Source of the DNA: Saccharofermentans sp. | GTDB taxonomy: Bacteria > Bacillota > Clostridia > Saccharofermentanales > Saccharofermentanaceae | Direction: 5' to 3' | Assembly (NCBI GenBank): GCA_024683485.1 | Contig: JAIKYD010000040.1 | Location: 1 to 64,000, forward strand | DNA: 64,000 nucleotides | Shown here: positions 41,038-49,533 of the stretch, one piece after another | Position numbering within the stretch: the stretch's first letter is position 1 | Layout of the letters: each line of letters starts with the position of its first letter | Translations under genes and position numbers: made by a program | The notes under the pieces: generated by a model | Databases searched by the model: none | What the model was told of the DNA's origin: nothing | What the model saw: the letters and a program-made list of their open reading frames with translations, nothing else

Positions 41038-43833
41038 TTATTTCTTGCCGCAGCAATCTTTATATTTCTTGCCTGAACCGCAAGGACACGGATCATTTCT
41101 TCCGACTTTGGAAGAATCACGCTTAACAGGTGTCATAGGAGCATTATTTCCCGTTGATCCCTGAATAGGCTTAGCTGCAGACTGAGGTGTTACAGCCGGA
41201 GCATTGGCGTGGTTCTCCTTCATCTCCCTTACCTGAGGTTTTATTTCGATATGTGTCTCAGGAGTAAATCTGGCTCTCATGATGAATTTAACAGCATCAT
41301 TCTGGATGTTCTCGTTCATCTCTTCAAACATAGCAGAACCTTCGAGTTTATACTCGACAACAGGATCATGCTGACCGATACTTCTCATTCTGATTGAATT
41401 GGAAAGCTGATCAAGAGCATCGATGTGATCCATCCACTTGAGGTCAACTGTCCTGAGCAGGATCTGGCGCTCAGCCTCACGGAATATCTCAGTGGAGATC
41501 TCCTTCTCCTTTTCTGCAATGAAATCTTTGGCTTCCTCAGCGATATTAGCTGCAAGCTCATCACAGTCAGGAATATCCTTGTCAACATCCTGAACCAGAA
41601 GAATCGAAGGAAGCTGACCAAAGATCTCCTCGAGCATTTTACCCAATGAATATCTCTCTGTTGAAGTGATAACGCCATCCAGAGCAAATTGATTGCATAC
41701 TCTTGAAGCCACACGTTCGATCATCTGCAGATATATACCGTGAACATCCTCACCGAAGATGACCTGTCTTCTCTGCTCATAAGTAATAGTTCTCTGAACG
41801 TTATTAACATCGTCATACTCAAGGACACTCTTACGTGCCGAGAAATGCATTGCTTCGAGCTTTTTCTGTGAACTGTCAATAACCTTGGTTAATGACTTTA
41901 CCTGAAGTTCCATATCATCTTCGATACCAAGACCGTCATAGATCATAGAGACTCTTTCGCCTCCGAAGATCCTCAGGAGATCATCCTCAAGTGAGAGGAA
42001 GAACTTGGATCTTCCGGGGTCACCCTGACGTCCGGCACGTCCCTTGAGCTGATTATCTATACGTCTTGATTCATGACGTTCTGTACCTACGATATAAAGA
42101 CCTCCGAGTTTCCTTACTTCTTCAGCTTCAGGAGCAAGTTCCTCCTTGAATTTGCTCTCAAGATCGCTGAATCTCTTTCTTGCTTCAAGAATGAGTTCAT
42201 CATCGGTCTCGTTGTGAGCTGTGGAAGCTGCGATAAGGTCTTCTGTATATCCAAGCCTTCTCATTTCCTGAAGTGCCATGAATTCAGCGTTACCGCCAAG
42301 GATAATATCGGTACCACGGCCCGCCATGTTGGTTGCAATCGTGACTGCACCTTTACGTCCGGCCTGGGCAACGATCTCAGCCTCACGCATATGGTTCTTG
42401 GCGTTAAGGACATTGTGCTTGATACCGTATTTCGAGAAAATCCGTGAAAGAAGCTCAGACTTATCAACGTTAACTGTACCAACAAGCACAGGCTGTCCCT
42501 TGGAGTTTGCTTCCTTAACAGTCTTAAGAATGGCTGCATATTTACCGTTCTCTGTCTTGAAAACACCGTCATTCTCATCAACTCTGACAACAGGTCTGTT
42601 CGTCGGAATCTGAATAACGTCAAGATTATAGATCTGTCTGAATTCGGCTTCCTCTGTATAAGCAGTACCGGTCATTCCGGAAAGCTTCGTGTACATACGG
42701 AAGAAATTCTGGAAAGTGATAGTAGCAAGTGTTTTATTCTCATTTGCAACCTTAACGTGCTCTTTTGCTTCGATAGCCTGGTGTACACCGTCACTGAAAC
42801 GTCTTCCCGGCATAAGTCTTCCGGTAAAGTCATCTACGATAATGACTTCGCCATCCTGGACAATATACTGCTGATCTTTCTTAAAGTTTCCGTTTGCCTT
42901 CAAAGCGTTGTTGATATAGTGCTGAAGGTCAAAGTTATCAGGATCTGAAAGGTTCTCGATATTAAAGAATTTCTCGGCCTTGGCGATACCGTTTGCGGTA
43001 AGGACTGAAGTCTTTGCCTTCTCGTCAGTAACATAATCAGCATCACCGACAAGCTCATCCATATCGACCTTGTCATCTGTCTCAACAACTGTATATTGCT
43101 TCAGTGTCTTAACAAAAGAATCTGCCTTCTGGTAAAGATCAGAAGACTCAGTTCCTCTGCCCGAGATAATAAGCGGTGTTCTGGCCTCATCGATCAAGAT
43201 CGAGTCAACCTCGTCGACGATGGCATAATTGAGTTCTCTCTGAGCGATCTGCTCTTTGCTTACGACCATGTTGTCACGCAGATAATCGAATCCGAACTCA
43301 TTATTGGTTCCATATACGATATCGCAGGCATACATGCCCTTACGGTCCTTCATGGGTATATCGTGGATAATGAGACCTACACTCATCTTAAGGAACTTAT
43401 AGATCTTTCCCATCCATTCGGAGTCACGCTTTGCGAGGTAATCGTTAACCGTTACGACGTGAACACCCTTGCCCGTAATAGCATTAAGGTAAACCGGCAT
43501 GGTGGCTACAAGCGTCTTACCTTCACCTGTCTTCATCTCGGCAATTCTTCCCTGATGGAGAATGATTCCGCCGATAACCTGGACTCTGTAAGGCTTCATG
43601 CCAAGGACACGCCATGATGCCTCTCTAACAGTGGCAAACGCTTCCGGAAGTAATGAATCAAGAGATTCGCCTTCCTCATATCTCTTTCTGAATTCGTCTG
43701 TCTTGCCTGCCAGATCGTGATCCGACAGTTTGGAATACTCGTCTTCATAAGAGAAGACCTTTTCAACAAGAGGATTGATCCTCTTAAGTTCGTGATCGCT
43801 GTGTGAACCGAAAATGCTTTCAATTAAACCCAT
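41038..43833 (-). CDS. secA: Preprotein translocase ATPase SecA
   Basis: The 931-residue motor drives proteins through SecYEG. Visible are the Walker A EMKTGEGKTLVATMPVYLNA, the DEAD-type DEVDSILIDEARTPLIISG, and the helicase motif NMAGRGTDIILGG. GRAGRQGDPG and the C-terminal zinc-binding tail CPCGSGKKYKDCCGKK complete the set. Full length and intact. It lies 12 bases after the YerC-like gene and heads into the nucleoside phosphorylase. Confidence 0.97.
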   Translation of the reverse strand: MGLIESIFGSHSDHELKRINPLVEKVFSYEDEYSKLSDHDLAGKTDEFRKRYEEGESLDSLLPEAFATVREASWRVLGMKPYRVQVIGGIILHQGRIAEMKTGEGKTLVATMPVYLNAITGKGVHVVTVNDYLAKRDSEWMGKIYKFLKMSVGLIIHDIPMKDRKGMYACDIVYGTNNEFGFDYLRDNMVVSKEQIAQRELNYAIVDEVDSILIDEARTPLIISGRGTESSDLYQKADSFVKTLKQYTVVETDDKVDMDELVGDADYVTDEKAKTSVLTANGIAKAEKFFNIENLSDPDNFDLQHYINNALKANGNFKKDQQYIVQDGEVIIVDDFTGRLMPGRRFSDGVHQAIEAKEHVKVANENKTLATITFQNFFRMYTKLSGMTGTAYTEEAEFRQIYNLDVIQIPTNRPVVRVDENDGVFKTENGKYAAILKTVKEANSKGQPVLVGTVNVDKSELLSRIFSKYGIKHNVLNAKNHMREAEIVAQAGRKGAVTIATNMAGRGTDIILGGNAEFMALQEMRRLGYTEDLIAASTAHNETDDELILEARKRFSDLESKFKEELAPEAEEVRKLGGLYIVGTERHESRRIDNQLKGRAGRQGDPGRSKFFLSLEDDLLRIFGGERVSMIYDGLGIEDDMELQVKSLTKVIDSSQKKLEAMHFSARKSVLEYDDVNNVQRTITYEQRRQVIFGEDVHGIYLQMIERVASRVCNQFALDGVITSTERYSLGKMLEEIFGQLPSILLVQDVDKDIPDCDELAANIAEEAKDFIAEKEKEISTEIFREAERQILLRTVDLKWMDHIDALDQLSNSIRMRSIGQHDPVVEYKLEGSAMFEEMNENIQNDAVKFIMRARFTPETHIEIKPQVREMKENHANAPAVTPQSAAKPIQGSTGNNAPMTPVKRDSSKVGRNDPCPCGSGKKYKDCCGKK

Positions 43834-43845
43834 TTTGTACCTTCA

Positions 43846-44265
43846 TCATTCTTCTTTATTTTGTTCGGCAGCTTCCTTGAGCCTTTCCAGAGCTGTTCTG
43901 TATCCACCATCAGGATTAACATAACAGTTCTTGACCCGCGATATCGTGGTAGAACTGACCTTTGTTGAAGATCTGGCTTTACCGCGTGCTCTGCCTGTTG
44001 ATTTCTTTCCTGTTTCCGACTTGGAGTCATTTGCCGCTTCAGCGGGCGATATCTCTTTGATGATCTCTTCGTAACTCTTGCCCTGTTCGATCCTTCTGAC
44101 TATCTGCCAGCGGTGAAGAAAAGAGTGAAGTTCGTTTATCGAGCAAAGATCAACAAAGAACTTATGCATCTCCGCGCTGTCTCTCATAGTCAGCATTGCG
44201 TTGTAAAGATCCGTCAATTCCTCCAATTCACTTTCCGTAAAGTGAGAATCATTAATGCCGTCCAT
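43846..44265 (-). CDS. YerC/TrpR-like DNA-binding regulator with an insertion in its helix-turn-helix
   Basis: The 139-residue protein matches the YerC/YecD branch of the Trp-repressor superfamily: YNAMLTMRDSAEMHKFFVDL, then HRWQIVRRIEQGKSYEEI (first HTH helix) and TTISRVKNCYVNPDGGYR (second helix and end). Family members usually run straight from the E-I-x-x-x-T-G to S-x-x-T-I-S-R-V. Here about 28 residues rich in Lys, Arg, Ser and Ala (about 74-101) lie in between. Its regulatory targets are unknown. It sits between a small membrane protein and secA with short gaps. Confidence 0.8.
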   Translation of the reverse strand: MDGINDSHFTESELEELTDLYNAMLTMRDSAEMHKFFVDLCSINELHSFLHRWQIVRRIEQGKSYEEIIKEISPAEAANDSKSETGKKSTGRARGKARSSTKVSSTTISRVKNCYVNPDGGYRTALERLKEAAEQNKEE

Positions 44266-44285
44266 CTTATTCCCTTTATCCGATA

Positions 44286-44519
44286 TTACGATACGACTCT
44301 CAAAAGATAATCACGGAGCGGATCGGCATATCCCATATATGCTGCAACGAAAAAAGCGGTAACGGCGAGCACGATAAGAATACCCAAAAGCAATCTTGAA
44401 AACACAAGATTGGTCTTGGCTTTTCTCAGTGAATCCCCAATGGAAAGTGATGCGGTCTTGTCCGTAGTAATCTTTGAATTAGCCAGGCTCGGACGTCTTA
44501 CGCTGTTATCATGTCTCAA
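44286..44519 (-). CDS. Small single-pass membrane protein of unknown function
   Basis: I place the start at TTG 44519, eight bases after GGAGG; the track's earlier start is a TTG that overlaps the ribosome site. The 77-residue protein has a polar N-terminal half and one hydrophobic helix LLLGILIVLAVTAFFVAAYMG, then a short tail. Possibly a cell-division or septum-type small protein, but there is no motif to support that. It is the first gene of the YerC-secA-PNP-ahcY run. A TATAAT lies about 45 bases upstream without a clear -35. Confidence 0.6.
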   Translation of the reverse strand: MRHDNSVRRPSLANSKITTDKTASLSIGDSLRKAKTNLVFSRLLLGILIVLAVTAFFVAAYMGYADPLRDYLLRVVS

Positions 44520-44608
44520 TGTTATTACCTCCAAACATACTCATACATCATAACGCATTATTAATTATAATACAATAAAGACGAACCACCCGGGCATCAT
44601 CGGACCTT

Positions 44609-45634
44609 TCAGGTGTATCTGTCAGAAGATCCGTATTCGCTGATATCCAGTATTACGCCCTGAACAAAGGCATATCCCTTGAGTTCTTCGAGTGCTTCCT
44701 TGCTGACCGGACTCGAATTCTCTGGTATTATAACCGAAATATGTCTGGAATCAACGCGGTCCACACTGTAAGTCTTTCCGTTTATTACCGCAGACTGTGG
44801 CTCAAATCCCTTTATCGCCCTGATATCCTCTTTTATCTCCTTCTCCACATGCGAGATATCCTGATAATACGGTGACGTGAGGTCAATACTCCTGATAGCA
44901 GTAATCTCACCACCGTTGACGGAATCAATAACCGGAAATGTCTTTGGAAGATTAGCCCCGTATTTTTCCCTGAAAGCATCTCCCCTGTCAAAATTGCTCA
45001 AAGACCATATTGCGTCCTTTTGCTTTTCCTCATTGCCGGATTCCGCAAGAGCCTGGGCTTTGAGCGTAAGGACAGGATCTCCGTACAACGGGATCACCGA
45101 ATAGATACTCCTGGTCTTTCTTCCCGCAATCGTAACAACCGAATATTCAGTGGTTACCTCAATAATATGATGTTTCTCATTTACAGCGAAAAAGACATCA
45201 ATATCATCAGGCACAAAAAACTCTGAACCCCCGTTGCGTTCAATACAGGCATTCCGTATCTGCTCTTCCATAGTATGCGAGAACAATCCCTGAAGGATAA
45301 GTTCTTTTACAGTATTTCCGGTAGCGTTATCTGTCCCCAATCCGACTGAAATGACTTTTGAGATCACTTCCGCCCCTCTGGTGCCGCCAATTCCAAGATC
45401 AGGAAAAGCATTAAGAGCTGCTGACATAAAGTCAGTTGAAGGTATGGACACAGGATAAAGGAGCGACATCTTCTCACATGTCTGTTCGCAAGACCGTCTC
45501 ATAAGTATATCCGTCCGGTAAAGATCTATAGAACTTATGACGGATGCAAGAAATACAAGCGTTATGGTAAACGCTACAGCTGCTTCTAGTGTAATCTGTC
45601 CCTTTTTATTCTTTCTGCGGCTCATCATAGTCAT
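44609..45634 (-). CDS. TadE-like envelope protein (pseudopilin-type N-terminus)
   Basis: The 341-residue protein begins with basic residues and a pilin-like helix GQITLEAAVAFTITLVFLASVIS. The Glu five residues after the Gly is as in TadE/TadG minor pilins. The rest is extracellular, with no recognised domain. The ATG ATG pair at 45628 is better spaced from GAGAGGG than the track ATG at 45634. It is the third of three consecutive genes with such N-termini. Confidence 0.6.
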   Translation of the reverse strand: MTMMSRRKNKKGQITLEAAVAFTITLVFLASVISSIDLYRTDILMRRSCEQTCEKMSLLYPVSIPSTDFMSAALNAFPDLGIGGTRGAEVISKVISVGLGTDNATGNTVKELILQGLFSHTMEEQIRNACIERNGGSEFFVPDDIDVFFAVNEKHHIIEVTTEYSVVTIAGRKTRSIYSVIPLYGDPVLTLKAQALAESGNEEKQKDAIWSLSNFDRGDAFREKYGANLPKTFPVIDSVNGGEITAIRSIDLTSPYYQDISHVEKEIKEDIRAIKGFEPQSAVINGKTYSVDRVDSRHISVIIPENSSPVSKEALEELKGYAFVQGVILDISEYGSSDRYT

Positions 45635-45640
45635 GCCCTC

Positions 45641-47005
45641 TCATTCGTAAAGCTGATAGGACTTCTCCACTGTATATTCTTCCCCTCTGAAATCCGCTCC
45701 CAGAGCAACTCCTTTATAAAGGGTTCCGTAATCTCTTATGAGGATTTCATGGCTTCTTTCCAAAAGTTCATTCTCTGGTGTAAGAAAGCTGAACAGGTAA
45801 AGGAAATCTCTGTAACTGAATGTGACAAATTCCACATCATCGTATTCAAAAATGACTGCCCGCTGACCGTTTACGACGAGCAGGAAGTCCTTCATCGACT
45901 GAACTATGGCACAATAATAGGTAAGACCGGCTGCGATCAGCTTCGGGTCGATATCCACCGTTCCTTCGCTGACAGCAAGTATTATCACTGATATGATCTC
46001 GCCAAGGATCTCCATTGTGTTCCGGAATCGCTCATCTGCAAAGTCTTTAAGCATATTGGAGACTATGAGCACCTGAACCATCAGATATTCGATCTTCAGA
46101 CAGGCAGGAAATGTATCGAGACCTGTAATGATATACTCGGAATCAGCTTTCTTGGAATCGTGGACCGACTTAAACTCGGTTCCGGTTATCGAACAGTCAC
46201 CGTCAGGGGCAAACCAGCAGTCGAAATTATAAGCACAATAATGAGCGGTATTCATATGCGTCATCATGAGATCAGAATTATCTGACAATGCATCCATAAT
46301 GTCCTCAAGTCTCGATACCGTTGTCAGAATAGAATCCCATTCGGCGACATCAACATCAATGTCAAGTTCAAAATCAGAAATTGCATCCTTGTAATCCGAG
46401 CTAAGTGAATCCATATCTGCCGCTTCACCGATCAATTCACCGATATTCAGCATATCTCCTGCTTTCCCGATCCATTCTTCAGCAGATTCAGATCCCTTTA
46501 TCATCTCTGACACATAACCGGCTGCAGGGCTTTGCATATATTCACCGATCTTGGAGAATATGCCACGGTCATCAAGTTCAAGTATCATTTCCTTATAGCT
46601 GTCAACAACGGATTTCATAGCTATCCCGGTACCCCTGTAGAAATAGAATGAATTGATTGCCTTCTTCAGATCATCTGCGGTAAATTCAGACATCCCGGTA
46701 ATATAAAGCACAGATGTTGACGAAAGACCATTTATCTCCAGCGCCTTGCGGAAACATTCATCATCAATTTCATCAAGTGTAAAAGCGTAAACCCCGTAAA
46801 CATCAAATAGCTGCCTGTCATAATCAGACATGATAGTATCGATCTGCGTCTTAAGAGCAGTATTGACACTCAATGCGTAATCAAGATTCCATACAAACGC
46901 TGCAAACGTACATTCAATAAGGATCAATGCGGAAAGGATAACCGCCAGAAAAACAGAGGAGGCACCATGCTTATTTCTTCTGATTTTATTAGTCTTCCTC
47001 ATCAT
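45641..47005 (-). CDS. TadG/DUF5702-like membrane-anchored protein
   Basis: The 454-residue protein has a basic N-terminus and a single membrane helix GASSVFLAVILSALILIECTF. A largely helical extracellular part follows, starting with the SVNTALKTQIDTIMSDYDRQLFDVYGVYAF block. That block (a short stretch with 'YD-x-x-L-x-x-x-Y-G-V/L') is what I know from DUF5702 and TadG-like proteins of Clostridia. The function is unknown; such proteins travel with Tad-type pseudopilin genes. It overlaps the preceding 100-residue gene by 17 bases. Confidence 0.6.
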   Translation of the reverse strand: MMRKTNKIRRNKHGASSVFLAVILSALILIECTFAAFVWNLDYALSVNTALKTQIDTIMSDYDRQLFDVYGVYAFTLDEIDDECFRKALEINGLSSTSVLYITGMSEFTADDLKKAINSFYFYRGTGIAMKSVVDSYKEMILELDDRGIFSKIGEYMQSPAAGYVSEMIKGSESAEEWIGKAGDMLNIGELIGEAADMDSLSSDYKDAISDFELDIDVDVAEWDSILTTVSRLEDIMDALSDNSDLMMTHMNTAHYCAYNFDCWFAPDGDCSITGTEFKSVHDSKKADSEYIITGLDTFPACLKIEYLMVQVLIVSNMLKDFADERFRNTMEILGEIISVIILAVSEGTVDIDPKLIAAGLTYYCAIVQSMKDFLLVVNGQRAVIFEYDDVEFVTFSYRDFLYLFSFLTPENELLERSHEILIRDYGTLYKGVALGADFRGEEYTVEKSYQLYE

Positions 47006-47291
47006 CTACCTCCTGTGACAGATCGAAAACAGAGCCGTATATGATCCTGAAGTTATCAGATATCCCCGAAAGGAATGTGCTCAGTTTCTCCGGAGAAGCA
47101 TCGTAACAGACAGCACCTCCCACAATGTTCTTATGAGCCACTTCCCTGTCACACTCCATAAAGAAGAGTTCATTTCCGCCGTCCCTGGCACATTCAAAAC
47201 TGTCCAAAGCTATGGCTTCAGGGCCGGTGATCATAAAAGTAAGCATGATAAGTATCAGGGAAAAAGCTATGGCTGATTCCAAGGTAGACAT
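46989..47291 (-). CDS. Small TadE-like protein
   Basis: From ATG 47291, which follows a near-perfect AAGGAGG, the protein has 100 residues. It starts MSTLESAIAFSLILIMLTFMITGPEA, again with the Glu of pilin-like helices. The rest is a short soluble part ending VDDEED. The track start at 47351 adds 20 residues with no ribosome site. It opens the three-gene set. A weak TTGATT-16-TATCTG lies about 35 bases upstream. Confidence 0.6.
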   Translation of the reverse strand: MSTLESAIAFSLILIMLTFMITGPEAIALDSFECARDGGNELFFMECDREVAHKNIVGGAVCYDASPEKLSTFLSGISDNFRIIYGSVFDLSQEVDDEED

Positions 47292-47406
47292 GATGAACCT
47301 CCTTCCGGAATAAAAACTTCCTGCAGTCAGATATTTAAGGTCATCATACAATCAAACGGGCTTTGACATTCCATACAAAATCCGACAAAAACCGACAGAG
47401 CCAGGC

Positions 47407-47433
47407 AAAAAACAACGCCCGGCAAAGCGGGCG
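47407..47433 (-). terminator. Rho-independent terminator after the RyR-like gene
   Basis: A perfect CGCCCG/CGGGCG stem with a six-base loop is followed on the minus strand by TTGTTTTTT. Just before it is a second hairpin, AATGCTT/AAGCATT. The rest of the 47292-47568 gap holds the presumed Tad leader and nothing else seen. Confidence 0.8.
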
Positions 47434-47568
47434 CTGAAATGCTTCAAAGCATTGATTTCATTGGCTTTTAAGCTATATTGCTTTTCGCGGTGTCTTAATA
47501 TTCCATAATAAGCAATTTGAAATCATTTTCGGACCATAACAATATCCAGAGACTTGAGTCTAAGAAAA

Positions 47569-49533
47569 TTACGACTCTCTTTTAAATCCCGCGATCATAT
47601 CATCATAGGCATTTACTACATCTTCCGTAAGTTTAAGGGAATCATATTGCTGGACTTCATAAGTCAGGTCGTCAAAATGGACCAGATTCTCGTGCACTCT
47701 GGCTTTTGACCTGATCAGTTTGCGTTCCTCTTTAAGAGCACTTATCTCTGCTGCTATGTTCTTTGCTTCTTCCGAGTCTTTATCGAGTTCTTTCCGCTTT
47801 CTGCCAAGCTCTTCTAATTTCAGACCGATCGAATCCAGTCTCTCCTTGAGCTCACCTTCAGGACATGAATATCCAAGGGTTCTCGTATACATATCCCATC
47901 TCATATGTTCATAGATAAGCCATGGATCTGTCTGCCCCGTTACTGACATATCCAGTCCCAGTTCCCGGATCAGTTCTAACTTATATCTATAACTCAACGT
48001 CCTTGCATATACAGAATGACGGTCATATTCACTGTTGCAGTATTCCCGCCAGGTAGTATTCGAATTGCGTTCTTTCTGCCTTGCATCATGTATCTTCTCA
48101 CTCAGGCTTTCTATATCCGACATGGAAATGAATGAATAACTGTATACATCATGGTTCATTCCGGTTAACTGAAGACCGCTCAGCAAATTTCCGTTCCACA
48201 TCTCAGTTATGGAATCATCAAGAATACTGACCTGTATCTTATATCCGCCAGTCTTACTCTTCTTACGGCAGACAGAATCGATCATCAGAGCAGTTCTGAT
48301 ATTCTTCAGATCATCTCCGATATTTACATAAGCAAAAGTAAAGTCACTATGCTCATCGATTATCTCTTCAAGACGGAATGATTCACCGTCAATTCCGCCA
48401 ATATAATCCAGCTTATATATGGCATCTCCCCTGACATCACACTCAGACTTAACATCAGGCATAAGACGTGTAAGATAATCCGGCCTGTCCTCTTCATCAA
48501 TAATGACTATCGATGGTCTGTAGTACGGCATTTGAGACAGATGAAGTATCGTCTTCAGCATCTCAATGTTTCTGTCATTAACGCCTGCAATAAGGAACTT
48601 GATCTCCCTCTCACCATTCTTATCCCCGGTATAATTATCGAAAATCGAATTGTGAAGAAGATTATTATATGCATAGGTCTCTTCAACACGGACAAAGTTA
48701 ATATAGGAATCTGAGTTATTGTTTTTTGCAAGGAAACCGTTATACATATCCCATGGCGTATCGGATAATTCAACAAACACCTTGGTCTTAACAGTTGAAT
48801 TGCTTAACAGATCAGATATCTGTTTCAGATCGGAAAGATTATCCTGCTCTTTCTCATTAAACAGGAAAATTTCCATAGAAACGGCTTTAGAGAGATTCTT
48901 TCTGATGAATTCTTTAATGTCACCTTCAATGACCATAAATCCTTTGGAAATGATCCTGAACTTCTGGTCATCAGATAATTCTGTCCCGGATTGCATAAAA
49001 ACAATAACGCTGTCATCCCTGTCAGGAACAGAATCAGCAATGTTCCAGGTCTTAAAATTGTATTCAGAGAAAACATAAAAGACTTTATTTCTGCTCCAAA
49101 ACAGTTTGAATCTCTGGTTCTTACTATCCAGAAATTTAATGACACAACCTGCAACCAATACCAGTAGGAAAAGATTAACAAGTATCGTTAATCCACCGTA
49201 GATCAAAGAGAACACAGGCTTCCCTTCATAAGCCACATTCTCATACCCGTCACCAAGCACTTTTGTAAATGACTTAAGAAGCGAACCGATACCGCTATGA
49301 AGCACATGAAGCACAAAATGATCACCGTTATATTCCAGCGTGAACTCGTATGGAGCATACAGTATCCAGCATGCCGCAAACTCAATCATCACAGCAATCT
49401 CGATCCTGTGTTTCCGCTTATTGTCACAGAATACAAGAATACCCAAAATAAACAGGATAAATCCGATTACCCCTGATACACACCAATAAATAAAGACCGA
49501 ACTGTTATCCCAAAACATATTTGCTCCGTTCAT
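47569..49533 (-). CDS. Membrane protein with two Rossmann-like (TrkA-N-type) regions and a split RyR-like domain
   Basis: The 654-residue protein has three predicted membrane helices (about 13-35, 44-62, 108-135). A first alpha/beta region (about 148-260) starts NKVFYVFSEYNFKTWNIADS and a second (about 309-435) starts EIKFLIAGVNDRNIEMLKTIL. Both look like RCK/TrkA-N folds as in gated ion channels. The C-terminal part has YEHMRWDMYTRTLGY (about 541-555), like the core 'E-H-x-R-W' of RyR domains. A charged coiled coil of about 55 residues follows, then HENLVHFDDLTYEVQQYDSL, like the RyR end. ATG 49533 overlaps the upstream stop as TAATG. The ATG at 49518 has a better GGAG, so either could be used. 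It may be a channel or membrane effector gated by a nucleotide ligand; this is inference. Confidence 0.65.
   Translation of the reverse strand: MNGANMFWDNSSVFIYWCVSGVIGFILFILGILVFCDNKRKHRIEIAVMIEFAACWILYAPYEFTLEYNGDHFVLHVLHSGIGSLLKSFTKVLGDGYENVAYEGKPVFSLIYGGLTILVNLFLLVLVAGCVIKFLDSKNQRFKLFWSRNKVFYVFSEYNFKTWNIADSVPDRDDSVIVFMQSGTELSDDQKFRIISKGFMVIEGDIKEFIRKNLSKAVSMEIFLFNEKEQDNLSDLKQISDLLSNSTVKTKVFVELSDTPWDMYNGFLAKNNNSDSYINFVRVEETYAYNNLLHNSIFDNYTGDKNGEREIKFLIAGVNDRNIEMLKTILHLSQMPYYRPSIVIIDEEDRPDYLTRLMPDVKSECDVRGDAIYKLDYIGGIDGESFRLEEIIDEHSDFTFAYVNIGDDLKNIRTALMIDSVCRKKSKTGGYKIQVSILDDSITEMWNGNLLSGLQLTGMNHDVYSYSFISMSDIESLSEKIHDARQKERNSNTTWREYCNSEYDRHSVYARTLSYRYKLELIRELGLDMSVTGQTDPWLIYEHMRWDMYTRTLGYSCPEGELKERLDSIGLKLEELGRKRKELDKDSEEAKNIAAEISALKEERKLIRSKARVHENLVHFDDLTYEVQQYDSLKLTEDVVNAYDDMIAGFKRES

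Noticed and set aside
47407-47480. Small regulatory RNA made of two adjacent hairpins
   Set aside because: The second hairpin with its T-run is well explained as the terminator of the RyR-like gene; no promoter is seen for a separate RNA.
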